Source: CALMEC01 sp964434425 (lineage in GTDB: Bacteria; Actinomycetota; Thermoleophilia; Miltoncostaeales; Miltoncostaeaceae). Taken from it: 64,000 nt of DNA. The number at the start of each line of letters is the position of its first letter. The stretch's first letter is position 1. Positions 1 to 7,588 of this stretch are shown in pieces. The notes beneath the pieces were generated by a model. The model did no database searches, was not told the DNA's origin, and saw nothing but the letters and a program-made list of their open reading frames with translations. The stretch spans positions 1 to 64,000 of the forward strand of contig CAYSVH010000014.1 in the NCBI GenBank assembly GCA_964434425.1, read 5' to 3'. A program made the translations under genes and the position numbers.

Positions 1-965
1 GCCTCTTCGGTGGAGCCGGCGTCGGCAAGACCGTCCTCATCCAGGAGCTCATCGCCAACCTGGCGAAGGAGCACGGTGGCCTCTCGGTGTTCGCCGGTGT
101 GGGCGAGCGCACCCGTGAGGGCAATGACCTCTGGCTCGAGATGACCGAGTCCGGCGTCATCGACAAGACCGCGCTGGTCTACGGTCAGATGAACGAGCCG
201 CCCGGATCACGTCTTCGTGTCGCGCTGACGGGTCTCACCATGGCCGAGTACTTCCGTGACGAGGGTGGTCAGGACGTCCTCCTGTTCATCGACAACATCT
301 TCCGGTTCGTGCAGGCCGGCTCCGAGGTCTCCGCGCTTCTCGGCCGCATGCCGTCCGCCGTGGGTTACCAGCCGACGCTGGCCACCGAGATGGGTGACCT
401 GCAGGAGCGGATCACCTCGACCCGCAAGGGTTCGGTCACCTCGGTGCAAGCCATCTACGTGCCCGCGGACGACCTGACCGACCCGGCTCCGGCCGCCAGC
501 TTCGCGCACCTCGACGCCACCACGGTGCTGAACCGCGCCATCTCCGAGAAGGGCATCTACCCGGCCGTCGACCCGCTCGACTCCACCAGCCGCGCCCTGT
601 CACCCCAGGTCGTGGGTGAGGAGCACTACGAGGTCGCCACCCAGGTGCAGGAGATCCTCCAGACCTACAAGGACCTGCAGGACATCATCGCCATCCTCGG
701 TGTGGACGAGCTCACCGACGAGCAGAAGGTCATCGTGTCCCGCGCACGTAAAATCGAGCGCTTCCTGTCGCAGCCGTTCCACGTCGCCGAGGCCTTCACC
801 GGCATGTCCGGTAAGTACGTCTCGCTCGCCGACACCGTTCGCAGCTTCAAGGAGGTCGTCGAGGGCAAGCACGACGACATCCCGGAGGCCGCGTTCTACA
901 TGGTCGGCGGCATCGACGACGTCATCGCCAAGGCGGAGACGCTGAAGGCGGAGGCGACCGCGTGA
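1..965 (+). CDS. atpD: ATP synthase F1 beta subunit (5'-truncated by window edge)
   Basis: Catalytic beta subunit of F1Fo ATP synthase, which hydrolyses or makes ATP at the alpha/beta interface on the cytoplasmic face of the membrane. The reading frame is open from base 3, where the P-loop GGAGVGKT (bases 9-32) is already visible, so roughly the N-terminal third lies outside the window. Also visible are the DNIFRF Walker B strand, the ERITSTRKGS segment and the conserved SQPFHVAEAFTG C-terminal region. The stop TGA (963-965) overlaps the GTG start of atpC as GTGA, which indicates translational coupling in the atp operon. The sequence is ordinary for the family and identification is very secure. 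Confidence 0.98.
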   Translation, partial: LFGGAGVGKTVLIQELIANLAKEHGGLSVFAGVGERTREGNDLWLEMTESGVIDKTALVYGQMNEPPGSRLRVALTGLTMAEYFRDEGGQDVLLFIDNIFRFVQAGSEVSALLGRMPSAVGYQPTLATEMGDLQERITSTRKGSVTSVQAIYVPADDLTDPAPAASFAHLDATTVLNRAISEKGIYPAVDPLDSTSRALSPQVVGEEHYEVATQVQEILQTYKDLQDIIAILGVDELTDEQKVIVSRARKIERFLSQPFHVAEAFTGMSGKYVSLADTVRSFKEVVEGKHDDIPEAAFYMVGGIDDVIAKAETLKAEATA

Positions 966-1402
966 GCACCGCCCTCTCAGCGGACGTCCGCACCCTCGCG
1001 GTGAGGATCCTCACCCCGGTGGGATCGGTGTTCGAGGGTGACGTCCGTATGATCGTCGCGCCGAGCGTCGGCGGTGAGGTGGGCATCATGCCCCGTCACG
1101 CCCCGCTCATCGCGCAGCTTCGCACCGGCGACGTCCGGCTGAAGATCGACGACGAGACCACCGTGGTCTTCGCGACCACCGAGGGCTACCTGTCGGTCGA
1201 GACGGACCACGTCCTCATCATGGTCGCGCAGGCGGAGGACGTGGATCAGATCGACCGGGCGCGGTCCGAGGCCGGCCTCGCCGCGGCCGAGGAGGCCCTG
1301 GCGAACGCGGGAGAGGATTCGGCGGTGCGCATCGCGGCGGAGAACCGCATCCGGCGCAACACGAACCGGCTGCGCGTGATCGAGAAGTACGGCGCGAAGT
1401 AG
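962..1402 (+). CDS. atpC: ATP synthase F1 epsilon subunit
   Basis: Epsilon subunit of the F1 central stalk, which couples rotation and inhibits ATP hydrolysis. The 146-residue product has the N-terminal beta-sandwich (VRILTPVGSVFEGDV, then GGEVGIMPRHAPLIAQL) and a C-terminal helical hairpin rich in Ala, Glu and Arg, the usual two-domain plan at normal length. It starts with GTG overlapping the atpD stop, with a GGAGG-like ribosome site inside the end of atpD. It is the last gene of the atp operon and is followed by a strong hairpin. Confidence 0.97.
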   Translation: MSTALSADVRTLAVRILTPVGSVFEGDVRMIVAPSVGGEVGIMPRHAPLIAQLRTGDVRLKIDDETTVVFATTEGYLSVETDHVLIMVAQAEDVDQIDRARSEAGLAAAEEALANAGEDSAVRIAAENRIRRNTNRLRVIEKYGAK

Positions 1403-1430
1403 CCGGGCGACCGACCGCGGAGCGTGTGAC

Positions 1431-1458
1431 CGAGGGGCCGCTTCCGAGCGGCCCCTCG
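1431..1458 (+). terminator. Hairpin terminator after the atp operon
   Basis: A perfect 12-bp stem with a TCCG tetraloop (CGAGGGGCCGCT / AGCGGCCCCTCG) begins 28 nt after the atpC stop and is followed shortly by a few T residues (ccattt). The position at the end of the atp operon fits intrinsic termination. The remaining stretch up to about 1660 shows no convincing coding sequence. Confidence 0.75.
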
Positions 1459-1662
1459 CCATTTCGGGCGGCATCCGCCACGCCACGAGACGTCCGACGC
1501 GGGACACCGACGGCCGGGAGCATGTGGGGCCCGCTCCTGATGGTCATGGCGTTCGCGTCCGCTGCGACGACGGACGGCGTGGCGAGACCCGGAAGCACCC
1601 CGTGTCAGGACACCGGGCCTTTCACCGGATGCGACGGGACCCGTCGTGGAGGCCGTGAGCGG

Positions 1663-1687
1663 TAGGGTGCGGAGGGCGTCAGAGGGG
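1663..1687 (+). promoter_or_regulatory. TAGGGT -10 box and conserved leader of the first DUF2252 gene
   Basis: TAGGGTG at 1663, followed after 8 nt by GTCAGAGGGG at 1678-1687. The same arrangement with the same spacing occurs before the first small gene (3167-3191). TAnnnT is the usual actinobacterial -10 pattern. No clear -35 is visible. The promoter role is inferred. Confidence 0.45.
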
Positions 1688-1735
1688 CGGACATGGGGCG
1701 TCTCGTCGGCGTCGACAGGGAAAGGCAGGACTGTG

Positions 1736-3097
1736 ATGGGTGCATCGACCGGCCCGCTCTCCGGGAAGAATCTGCGGGAGCGCCTGTCCCGGAAGGACCA
1801 GGCCCAGCTCGTGCTGCCCGAGCAGCGCGATCCGATAGCGATCCTGGCGGGCCAGCACGAGAGCCGGCTCCCGGAACTGGTGCCCGTCCGCATCGGCCGC
1901 ATGCTCCAATCCCCGTTCGCCTACTACCGGGGTACGGCGGCGGTCATGGCCGCGGATCTGCGCGATGCCCCGATGACGGGGGTGGACGTGGTCTCGTGCG
2001 GCGACGCGCACATCTCGAACTTCGGTTTCTACGCGTCACCCGAACGCGAGCTGGTCTTCGACCTGAACGACTTCGACGAGGCCGCCGTCGGCCCGTGGGA
2101 ATGGGATGTCCGCCGCATGGCGGCGAGCGTCCACATCGGTGGCCGGGCCGCCGGGCTCTCCGAGGAACAGTGCGCCGACGCGACCGTGGCCACCGTCGAG
2201 GCCTATCGGTCGACGTTGCGTGAGTTCATGGAGATGACCGCCACGGAGCGGTTCTACTTCCGGGTCGACACGTCGATGGTCGCGACGCGCCTGGGGAAGG
2301 TCGGCGAGAAGGCCATGCGCAAGGCGCGTACCCGGACCTCCGAGCAGGTCCTGTCGAAGATCGACGTCTCCCTGGTGGAGGGACGACCCCAGATCGTGGA
2401 CCAGCCTCCGATCCTCCAGCACGTGACCCACGGCACCCTGGGCGAGCTGGTCGACCTCTACGAGCAGTATCGCGGCACCGTCCGGGAGGACGTCGCGTTC
2501 CTCCTCGGACAGTTCCGGCTCGTCGATTCCGTGCTCCGCATCGTGGGGGTGGGCAGCGTCGGGACGCGCTGTTACCTGCTGGCGTTCATGGGGCCCGGCC
2601 ATGAGATCCTCTTCCTCCAGGCGAAGGAGGCCCAGACCTCCGTGCTCACGAGCCACGGTGGTCGTCCGCGGAGGATCCCGGGCTGCGGTGGCACGTTCAC
2701 GGAGGGGCATCGGGTCGTCGCCGCGCAGCGCATCCTCCAGGCCAACTCCGATCCGTTCCTCGGATGGATCGTCGGCTGGGACGGCAACCGGGAGGACCGT
2801 CCTCGCGTCGACTACTACTGGCGGCAGTTCCGCGACATGAAGGGCTCGATCGAACCGTCGAAGCTGGGGTCGAAGGACTTCTCGAACTACGGGACGTTGT
2901 GCGGAGCGCTTCTGGCACGGGCGCATGGCCAGTCGGCCTCGGCATGGACGATCGCCGGCTATCTCGGCAGGTCCGCCGAGTTCGCCGAGGCGACCGCGAC
3001 GTGGTGCCGTGCCTACGCCGACGTCGCCGAGCGGGACTACGCGGCGCTCCAGCGGGCGGTGAAGAAGGGACGGCTCCCCGCCGAGATCGGCGTGTGA
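1736..3097 (+). CDS. DUF2252 family protein, copy A (kinase-like fold suspected)
   Basis: A 453-residue DUF2252 protein whose function is not established. It carries the family's YYRGT motif (about residues 63-67), CGDAHISNFG (88-97) and FDLNDFDEA (108-116). The last two look like the catalytic-loop H-x-x-N and metal-binding D-x-D of aminoglycoside-phosphotransferase-type kinases; that comparison is my inference. The ATG at 1736 was chosen because AGGCAGGA lies 6 nt before it. The frame stays open back to 1646, but that part has no clear ribosome site and does not look like the family. It is closely paralogous to the gene at 3934-5406, and the two flank a pair of small paralogous genes. Confidence 0.85.
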   Translation: MGASTGPLSGKNLRERLSRKDQAQLVLPEQRDPIAILAGQHESRLPELVPVRIGRMLQSPFAYYRGTAAVMAADLRDAPMTGVDVVSCGDAHISNFGFYASPERELVFDLNDFDEAAVGPWEWDVRRMAASVHIGGRAAGLSEEQCADATVATVEAYRSTLREFMEMTATERFYFRVDTSMVATRLGKVGEKAMRKARTRTSEQVLSKIDVSLVEGRPQIVDQPPILQHVTHGTLGELVDLYEQYRGTVREDVAFLLGQFRLVDSVLRIVGVGSVGTRCYLLAFMGPGHEILFLQAKEAQTSVLTSHGGRPRRIPGCGGTFTEGHRVVAAQRILQANSDPFLGWIVGWDGNREDRPRVDYYWRQFRDMKGSIEPSKLGSKDFSNYGTLCGALLARAHGQSASAWTIAGYLGRSAEFAEATATWCRAYADVAERDYAALQRAVKKGRLPAEIGV

Positions 3098-3166
3098 CGG
3101 CCACGCACCGTGCCGGCGGTCTGCGGTGCGGCGGTGAGCGGGTTTCGCTCCCGTCGCCGGGCACGC

Positions 3167-3191
3167 TAGGGTGGACGGGTCGTCAGAGGGG
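3167..3191 (+). promoter_or_regulatory. TAGGGT -10 box and leader of first small gene
   Basis: TAGGGT at 3167-3172, then GTCAGAGGGG at 3182-3191, which also supplies the ribosome site for the ATG at 3197. It shares spacing and sequence with the element at 1663-1687, so the two genes probably have duplicated promoters. Confidence 0.5.
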
Positions 3192-3196
3192 ATGGG

Positions 3197-3544
3197 ATGA
3201 ACACCGCGAGAACCGGTTTCTGGACGAGGGTGGTGGCCGACGCGGACTTCGCCGAGGCCGTCATCGAGGATCCCCTGCGTGCTCTGAGCGACGTCGACGA
3301 TGTCGAGGTGTCGGCGGAGCAGGTGCGGCAGCTGGAGGAGATGTCGCGGGAGGAACGGACGGAGTTCGTCCGCGGGATCATCCGTGAGGCGTTCTTCCAG
3401 GGGGCGTCGTCACGTTACGGCGAGCTCGCCGAGAGCGGTCTCATGGGCGCCGGAGGAGAGCTGCCGCCGGAACTGCGCAGGGATCCGGAGGACGACCGGG
3501 ACGACGACGAGGGCGACACGGGGGATGCGCCGGCCGCCGGGTGA
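3197..3544 (+). CDS. Small helical protein A, paralogue of 3635-3916
   Basis: A 115-residue protein of no family I can name with certainty. Residues 8-50 read FWTRVVAD..F...VI.DPLRALSDVDDVEVSAEQVRQLEEMS, nearly identical to the next gene. The pattern (aromatic/Val helix, D-x-F, then DP-x-x-AL, then an acidic helix) faintly resembles LigA-like / Franean1_4349-type and nitrile-hydratase-like leader proteins of RiPP clusters, but no obvious core peptide follows. Instead the C-terminus is a disordered acidic tail rich in D, E, P and G. AGAGGGG lies just before the ATG. It sits between two DUF2252 genes on the same strand and probably works with them; function unknown. Confidence 0.75.
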   Translation: MNTARTGFWTRVVADADFAEAVIEDPLRALSDVDDVEVSAEQVRQLEEMSREERTEFVRGIIREAFFQGASSRYGELAESGLMGAGGELPPELRRDPEDDRDDDEGDTGDAPAAG

Positions 3545-3603
3545 CGGTCATCCCCGCCACTGCCGAGCGCCGGGCCCCGGGTTCGAGCGCGCCGACGACG
3601 GGA

Positions 3604-3609
3604 TAGGGT
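3604..3609 (+). promoter_or_regulatory. TAGGGT -10 box before second small gene
   Basis: TAGGGTG occurs 26 nt before the ATG at 3635, matching the box before the first small gene and the first DUF2252 gene. The GTCAGAGGGG part is not conserved here. It suggests the second small gene has its own promoter and that the DUF2252-B gene is read from it too. Confidence 0.45.
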
Positions 3610-3634
3610 GCACGCATCGTAGAAACGGGGATCG

Positions 3635-3916
3635 ATGGATGGTCGGAAGACGCGCTTCTGGACCCGGGTGGTGGCGGACGAACGCTTCCGGGCTTCCGTC
3701 ATCGGCGATCCCCTGCGTGCTCTGAGCGATGTCGACGACGTGGAGGTGTCGGCGGAGCAGGTGCGACAGCTGGAGGAGATGTCCCGGGACGAGCGAAGCG
3801 TGCTCGTCGACCGGGTCATGCGTGAGACGTTCCTCATGAACGCCATCGCGCTCTATGGTCCGGTGGCCGTGGAGGGGCCGATCGACCTTCCTCCGTGTGA
3901 CGAGACCGACCGATGA
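3635..3916 (+). CDS. Small helical protein B, paralogue of 3197-3544
   Basis: A 93-residue protein with the same core as its upstream neighbour (FWTRVVAD at residues 8-15, DPLRAL at 25-30, then EVSAEQVRQLEEMSRDER) and a different, shorter C-terminus ending ...LPPCDETDR. The DNA of the two cores (3269-3354 and 3707-3792) differs by only a handful of mostly synonymous changes, so duplication or gene conversion is recent. The stop overlaps an in-frame ATG of the downstream DUF2252 gene (ATGA at 3913), which suggests coupled translation. Function unknown; a partner, substrate or regulator of DUF2252 is the simplest guess. Confidence 0.75.
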   Translation: MDGRKTRFWTRVVADERFRASVIGDPLRALSDVDDVEVSAEQVRQLEEMSRDERSVLVDRVMRETFLMNAIALYGPVAVEGPIDLPPCDETDR

Positions 3917-3933
3917 CAACCCGGGGAGACACG

Positions 3934-5406
3934 ATGGCGCCGAAAAGCACACAGAAGACCACGCCGACGAAGGCCACAGCGAAGGCCGCAGCGAGATCCA
4001 AGCCGAAGAAGCCGTCGACCACGTGGGAACACATCCATTCCGAGCCGTCTCCGCCGATCGGAAAACGTCTCCGTAATCGTCTCCCGCGTGCGGATCAGGC
4101 GAAGCTCATCCTTCCCGACGATCGGGACCCCCTGTCGATTCTCGAGAAGCAGCACGAGTCGCGGCTTCAGGATCTCGTCCCGGTGCGAATCGGCCGCATG
4201 CTCGAGTCGCCGTTCGCCTACTACCGCGGAACCGCCGCCGTGATGGCCGCGGACCTGCGGGATGCCCCCGACACCGGTGTCGACGTGGTTGCCTGCGGCG
4301 ACGCGCACATCTCGAACTTCGGCTTCTACGCGACGCCGGAGCGCGAGCTGATCTTCGACCTGAACGACTTCGACGAGGCGGCCATCGCCCCCTGGGAGTG
4401 GGACGTCCGCCGACTCGCGGCGAGCGTCCACATCGGCGGGCGCGCATCCGGACTGTCCGAGGAGCAATGCGGCGAGGCGACCCTGGCCACCGTCAACGCC
4501 TACGGCGACGTGCTGCGAGGGCTGATGAGCACCTCGGCGATCGACCGGTTCTACTTCACCGTCGATTCCTCCACGGTCGCGAAGCAGATGGGCGATGTGG
4601 CGGCGAAGGCGATCAGCAAGGCCACCAAGCGCACGTCCGCCCAGGTTCTCTCGAAGATCGAGATCGGCATCAGCGACGGCACCCCGGTGATCATCGATCA
4701 GCCGCCGATCCTCCGCCACGTCACCAACTCATACACGACGCGGGGGCAGCTGGTCGATCTGTTCGACGAGTACCGCGGCACGGTGAGCGAGGACGTCGGT
4801 TTCTTCCTGGGGCAGTTCCGGGTCGTCGACTTCGTCCTGCGCGTCGTCGGAGTGGGCAGCGTGGGGACACGGTGCTACCTGCTCGCCCTCACGGCGCAGG
4901 GGCAGGAGGTGCTCTTCATCCAGGCCAAGGAGGCTCAGGAGTCGGTGCTCAACAGCTTCGGAGGCCGGCCGCGCCGCATTCCCAGTGTTCGTGCCGCGTT
5001 CACGCAGGGACACCGCGTCGTCGCTGCTCAGCGGGTGCTGCAGGCGCACTCGGACCCGTTCCTGGGCTGGATATCCGGGCAGGACCCGCACGGACGCCGG
5101 CAGCCGGGGCCCGACTACTACTGCCGTCAGTTCCGCGACATGAAGGGGTCGATCGAGCCCTCCCAGCTGACCGATGCCGGCGACTTCACGCGCTACGGGG
5201 AGCTGTGTGCCGGACTCCTGGCGCGGGCCCACTCCCAGACGGCATCCGGGGGCTATCTGATCGCCGGCTACATCGGCGCCTCCACGGCGTTCGCGGAGGC
5301 GACCGCGAAGTGGGCGCGCGCGTACGCGGACGTCTCGGAGCGCGACTACGCCAGCCTGCAACGTGCTGTTAAGAAGGGACGCTTCCCCTGTGAACCGGGC
5401 GTCTGA
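3934..5406 (+). CDS. DUF2252 family protein, copy B, with basic N-terminal tail
   Basis: Paralogue of the protein at 1736-3097, with the same YYRGT, CGDAHISNFG and DLNDFDEA motifs and the C-terminal RQFRDMKGSIEPS region. It differs by an N-terminal extension rich in Lys, Ala, Thr and Pro that resembles a histone-H1-like disordered tail. I place the start at ATG 3934 because GGGGAGA precedes it by 6 nt. The ATG at 3913, overlapping the small gene's stop, is the alternative and would add seven residues. Biochemical role unknown; phosphotransferase-like activity is only a hypothesis from the motifs. Confidence 0.85.
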   Translation: MAPKSTQKTTPTKATAKAAARSKPKKPSTTWEHIHSEPSPPIGKRLRNRLPRADQAKLILPDDRDPLSILEKQHESRLQDLVPVRIGRMLESPFAYYRGTAAVMAADLRDAPDTGVDVVACGDAHISNFGFYATPERELIFDLNDFDEAAIAPWEWDVRRLAASVHIGGRASGLSEEQCGEATLATVNAYGDVLRGLMSTSAIDRFYFTVDSSTVAKQMGDVAAKAISKATKRTSAQVLSKIEIGISDGTPVIIDQPPILRHVTNSYTTRGQLVDLFDEYRGTVSEDVGFFLGQFRVVDFVLRVVGVGSVGTRCYLLALTAQGQEVLFIQAKEAQESVLNSFGGRPRRIPSVRAAFTQGHRVVAAQRVLQAHSDPFLGWISGQDPHGRRQPGPDYYCRQFRDMKGSIEPSQLTDAGDFTRYGELCAGLLARAHSQTASGGYLIAGYIGASTAFAEATAKWARAYADVSERDYASLQRAVKKGRFPCEPGV

Positions 5407-5494
5407 GATCCTCGTCGTCTCTCGGTCAGTGTCCGCCGGGACGCGGGCACGGTTCTCGAGATGATCGCGAGCGCCGCTTCCTGAGGAGATGTCC

Positions 5495-6319
5495 GTGTCC
5501 GCTCTCATCACGCCGGCCGCCCTCCGCATCGCCCGCGATGCGGGACATGACCTCGTCCTCATCGACGTTCGCTGGTCGCTCGACGGCCCGCCGGGGCGGG
5601 AGGAGTACGGCCGCGGTCATGTCCCCGGTGCGGTCTACGTGGATCTCGACACCGAACTCGCCGGGCCAGCGGGTCCGGGTGGCCGTCACCCGCTGCCCGA
5701 TCCGGAGATCCCGATCGACGCCCTGAGACGTGCCGGTGTGTCGCAGACCACCACGGTGGTGGTGTACGACGACGGGCCGTCGCTTGTCGCCGCACGCGCC
5801 TGGTGGGTGTTCCGTCACGTGGGCGTCGATGACGTACGCGTGCTCGACGGTGGCTACGCCGCATGGGTCGCGGAGGGTTTCCCGACCTCCACGGACGTCC
5901 CTCGGCCCGTGGAGGGCGACATCGCCCCGCACGGGCACGAGATGGCGACGGTGTCGGCGGGCGCGATCGTCGCCGACGGGGACGGGATGACGCTCATCGA
6001 CGTGCGCGCACCCGAGCGGTACCGCGGCGAGGTCGAGCCCGTGGACCCTGTGGCCGGGCACATTCCGGGCGCCGTCAATCACCCCGCCACCGCCAACGTC
6101 GATGAGGGCGGGCGCTTCCTGAGCGAGGACGCCCTGCGCGAGCGTTTCGCCTCCGTCCTCACGGAGGACCGACCGGTGGTCGTCTATTGCGGATCGGGTG
6201 TCAACGCGGCGCACACGATCCTGGCGCTTCATGAGATCGGCATCCCCGCCGCGCTGTACCCGGGTTCCTGGAGCGGGTGGATCACCGACCCGTCGCGGCC
6301 GGTGGTGACCGGGGGCTGA
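5495..6319 (+). CDS. sseA: Thiosulfate / 3-mercaptopyruvate sulfurtransferase (tandem rhodanese)
   Basis: Two-domain rhodanese that moves sulfane sulfur from thiosulfate or mercaptopyruvate to cyanide or thiol acceptors. The N-terminal domain is the inactive copy (LIDVRWSL...GHVPGAVYVDLD). The C-terminal domain has LIDVRAPERYRG and the active-site loop YCGSGVNA, with Cys as the persulfide carrier. GTG 5495 is preferred because GAGGAG (5483-5488) lies 6 nt upstream; the ATG at 5489 directly abuts that site. Length of about 275 residues is typical. Confidence 0.9.
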   Translation: MSALITPAALRIARDAGHDLVLIDVRWSLDGPPGREEYGRGHVPGAVYVDLDTELAGPAGPGGRHPLPDPEIPIDALRRAGVSQTTTVVVYDDGPSLVAARAWWVFRHVGVDDVRVLDGGYAAWVAEGFPTSTDVPRPVEGDIAPHGHEMATVSAGAIVADGDGMTLIDVRAPERYRGEVEPVDPVAGHIPGAVNHPATANVDEGGRFLSEDALRERFASVLTEDRPVVVYCGSGVNAAHTILALHEIGIPAALYPGSWSGWITDPSRPVVTGG

Positions 6320-6357
6320 CCACTTCGCGTGGGTCGACGCCGTGGGGAGGGGCCCGT

Positions 6358-6386
6358 GCAAGTCCGGTGCCAGGCACTTAACTTGC
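6358..6386. repeat. 29-nt imperfect palindrome (REP-like), copy 1
   Basis: GCAAGT ... ACTTGC outer arms and GTGCC / GGCAC inner arms form a hairpin. It is the degenerate partner of a perfect palindrome 98 nt downstream. The stretch between them is strikingly AT-rich for this genome. Confidence 0.7.
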
Positions 6387-6391
6387 GAGTA

Positions 6392-6694
6392 TCAAACCGC
6401 ACGACCCGACGATTGCCTGCAAACGGCCAACTTATCTGAACTCTCGCCGTTCGCCGCAAGTCCGGTGCCTGGCACCGGACTTGCGCGGCCTCCCTCGGAA
6501 GGCATCGCGCGGCGGACGAGTTCCCGCACGGTACGCATGTTCCGCGACGTGGACTGCACGCCCATCGTGCGGATGACCCGGCTCGTGTTCTCGTGCCCAC
6601 CGCTCACCCCGGCGGCGTAGCGCAGGTGGAGTTCGCGTCCGATGATCTCCCACTCGTCCTCACCGGACCTGAGGCGGAAATGACGTCGCACCAT
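6392..6694 (-). pseudogene. Hypothetical protein with repeat-derived C-terminus
   Basis: The first about 72 codons (6694 down to about 6485) have strong G/C preference at third positions, like real genes here, and encode a basic protein beginning VRRHFRLRSGEDEW that I do not recognise. The frame then runs through the perfect palindrome and the AT-rich island, where codon use collapses, to a stop near 6392. The likely reading is a small gene whose 3' end was replaced by insertion of the palindrome element. An in-frame GTG at 6700 is another possible start. It could also be a chance open frame. Confidence 0.35.
6456..6484. repeat. 29-nt perfect palindrome (REP-like), copy 2
   Basis: Arms of 14 bp (GCAAGTCCGGTGCC and its complement) around a single central T. 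It shares its first 16 bases with copy 1. Together with copy 1 it bounds a low-GC island of about 127 nt, resembling a paired REP-type or non-autonomous mobile element. Confidence 0.8.
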
Positions 6695-6742
6695 TGACAC
6701 GCGGGTTCCGGCAACGCATAGTTGCCGTCAGTACGACCAAAA

Positions 6743-6758
6743 CGATAGGTAGCTATCG
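6743..6758. promoter_or_regulatory. Candidate operator upstream of collagen-like gene
   Basis: Perfect inverted repeat CGATAG-GTAG-CTATCG, 56 nt before the ATG at 6814, in a locally AT-rich promoter region. No regulator can be assigned. Confidence 0.35.
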
Positions 6759-6813
6759 ATCTTTCGCCGACCGACCTCCGTTCGGCGGTGAGATCGGCGA
6801 AAGGAGTGGTGAG

Positions 6814-7530
6814 ATGGGCGAGCAGAACTCGCGACGGCGGCTGCCGTCGCCATCGATGATCGTGGCCGGTGTGGCACTTTTCGTGTCGCTCGGCGGAGGC
6901 GCCTACGCGGGTGTCGCGTTCAACCAGGTGCGCAGTGCGCACATCAAGAACGGCGAGGTGAAGACCGTCGATCTGGCCAATGCGGCGGTGACATCGGCGA
7001 AGGTCCGCAACGGCGCCGTCACGGCGCCGAAGATCGCGAACGGTGCCGTCACCCTGGCCAAGATCCAGCCTGCGGCACGGAACGCGATGAAGGGCAACGC
7101 GGGTCCGCAGGGGCCGAAGGGCGAGACCGGAGCCACGGGCGCGGCAGGCGCGGCGGCCGGCTTCGTGACCGACAGCGCGGGTTTGGTTCAGTTCCCCGCG
7201 GCCGCCGGCACCTACGCGACGGCCGTGTCGCGAACCGTTCCGGCCGGCAGCTACGTCGTCACGGCCGCCACCACCGCCAACAACAACGCCGGGAGCACGG
7301 CGGACGTGGAGTGCCGGCTGGTCGGCGGGGCAACACCGTTCGCGACAACCGCCTACGTCGTCCTGTCGGCGAACGGTGCCGGCGGTGAGCGCGAGTCGAT
7401 CACGACGGCCGGTGGCGTGAGCCTCCCCGGGGGCGGGACCATCAGCCTGGAGTGCAAGTCCAGCGGAACCAGCGGCAATTACCTCTCCAGCAAGATCACG
7501 GCGATCCAGGTGAATCAGCTCAACCCATAG
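6814..7530 (+). CDS. Secreted collagen-like repeat protein
   Basis: A 238-residue exported protein. Residues about 13-33 form a signal or anchor helix (IVAGVALFVSLGGGAYA). Next come repeats of the NG-V--I/DL type (KNGEVKTVDL, RNGAVTAPKI, NGAVTLAKI), a short collagen-like run of six G-X-Y triplets (GPQGPKGETGATGAAGAA), and a C-terminal beta-rich domain with several Thr/Val strands. This architecture is common in Thermoleophilia surface proteins. The start is set by AAGGAG (6801-6806) 7 nt before ATG 6814; the frame is open further upstream but that part is not protein-like. Function is probably cell-surface or extracellular structure. Confidence 0.85.
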   Translation: MGEQNSRRRLPSPSMIVAGVALFVSLGGGAYAGVAFNQVRSAHIKNGEVKTVDLANAAVTSAKVRNGAVTAPKIANGAVTLAKIQPAARNAMKGNAGPQGPKGETGATGAAGAAAGFVTDSAGLVQFPAAAGTYATAVSRTVPAGSYVVTAATTANNNAGSTADVECRLVGGATPFATTAYVVLSANGAGGERESITTAGGVSLPGGGTISLECKSSGTSGNYLSSKITAIQVNQLNP

Positions 7531-7545
7531 TCGTCCGCCCTTCAC

Positions 7546-7588
7546 GGTCACGGGGATCGGGCCATGAGCGGCCGACACCCCCGTGACC
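7546..7588 (+). terminator. Hairpin after collagen-like gene
   Basis: A perfect 10-bp stem GGTCACGGGG / CCCCGTGACC around a 23-nt loop, starting 15 nt after the stop codon. No T-run follows. I see no convincing gene in the rest of the 7531-7928 interval. Confidence 0.5.

Noticed and set aside
1426..1665. Small gene after atpC
   Set aside because: Its start lies inside the terminator hairpin and the sequence has no recognisable motifs or ribosome site.
1693..2223. Alternative gene starting at ATG 1693 after AGAGGGG
   Set aside because: It is out of frame with DUF2252 over most of its length and its sequence shows no protein-like pattern; the upstream box is more likely a promoter leader.
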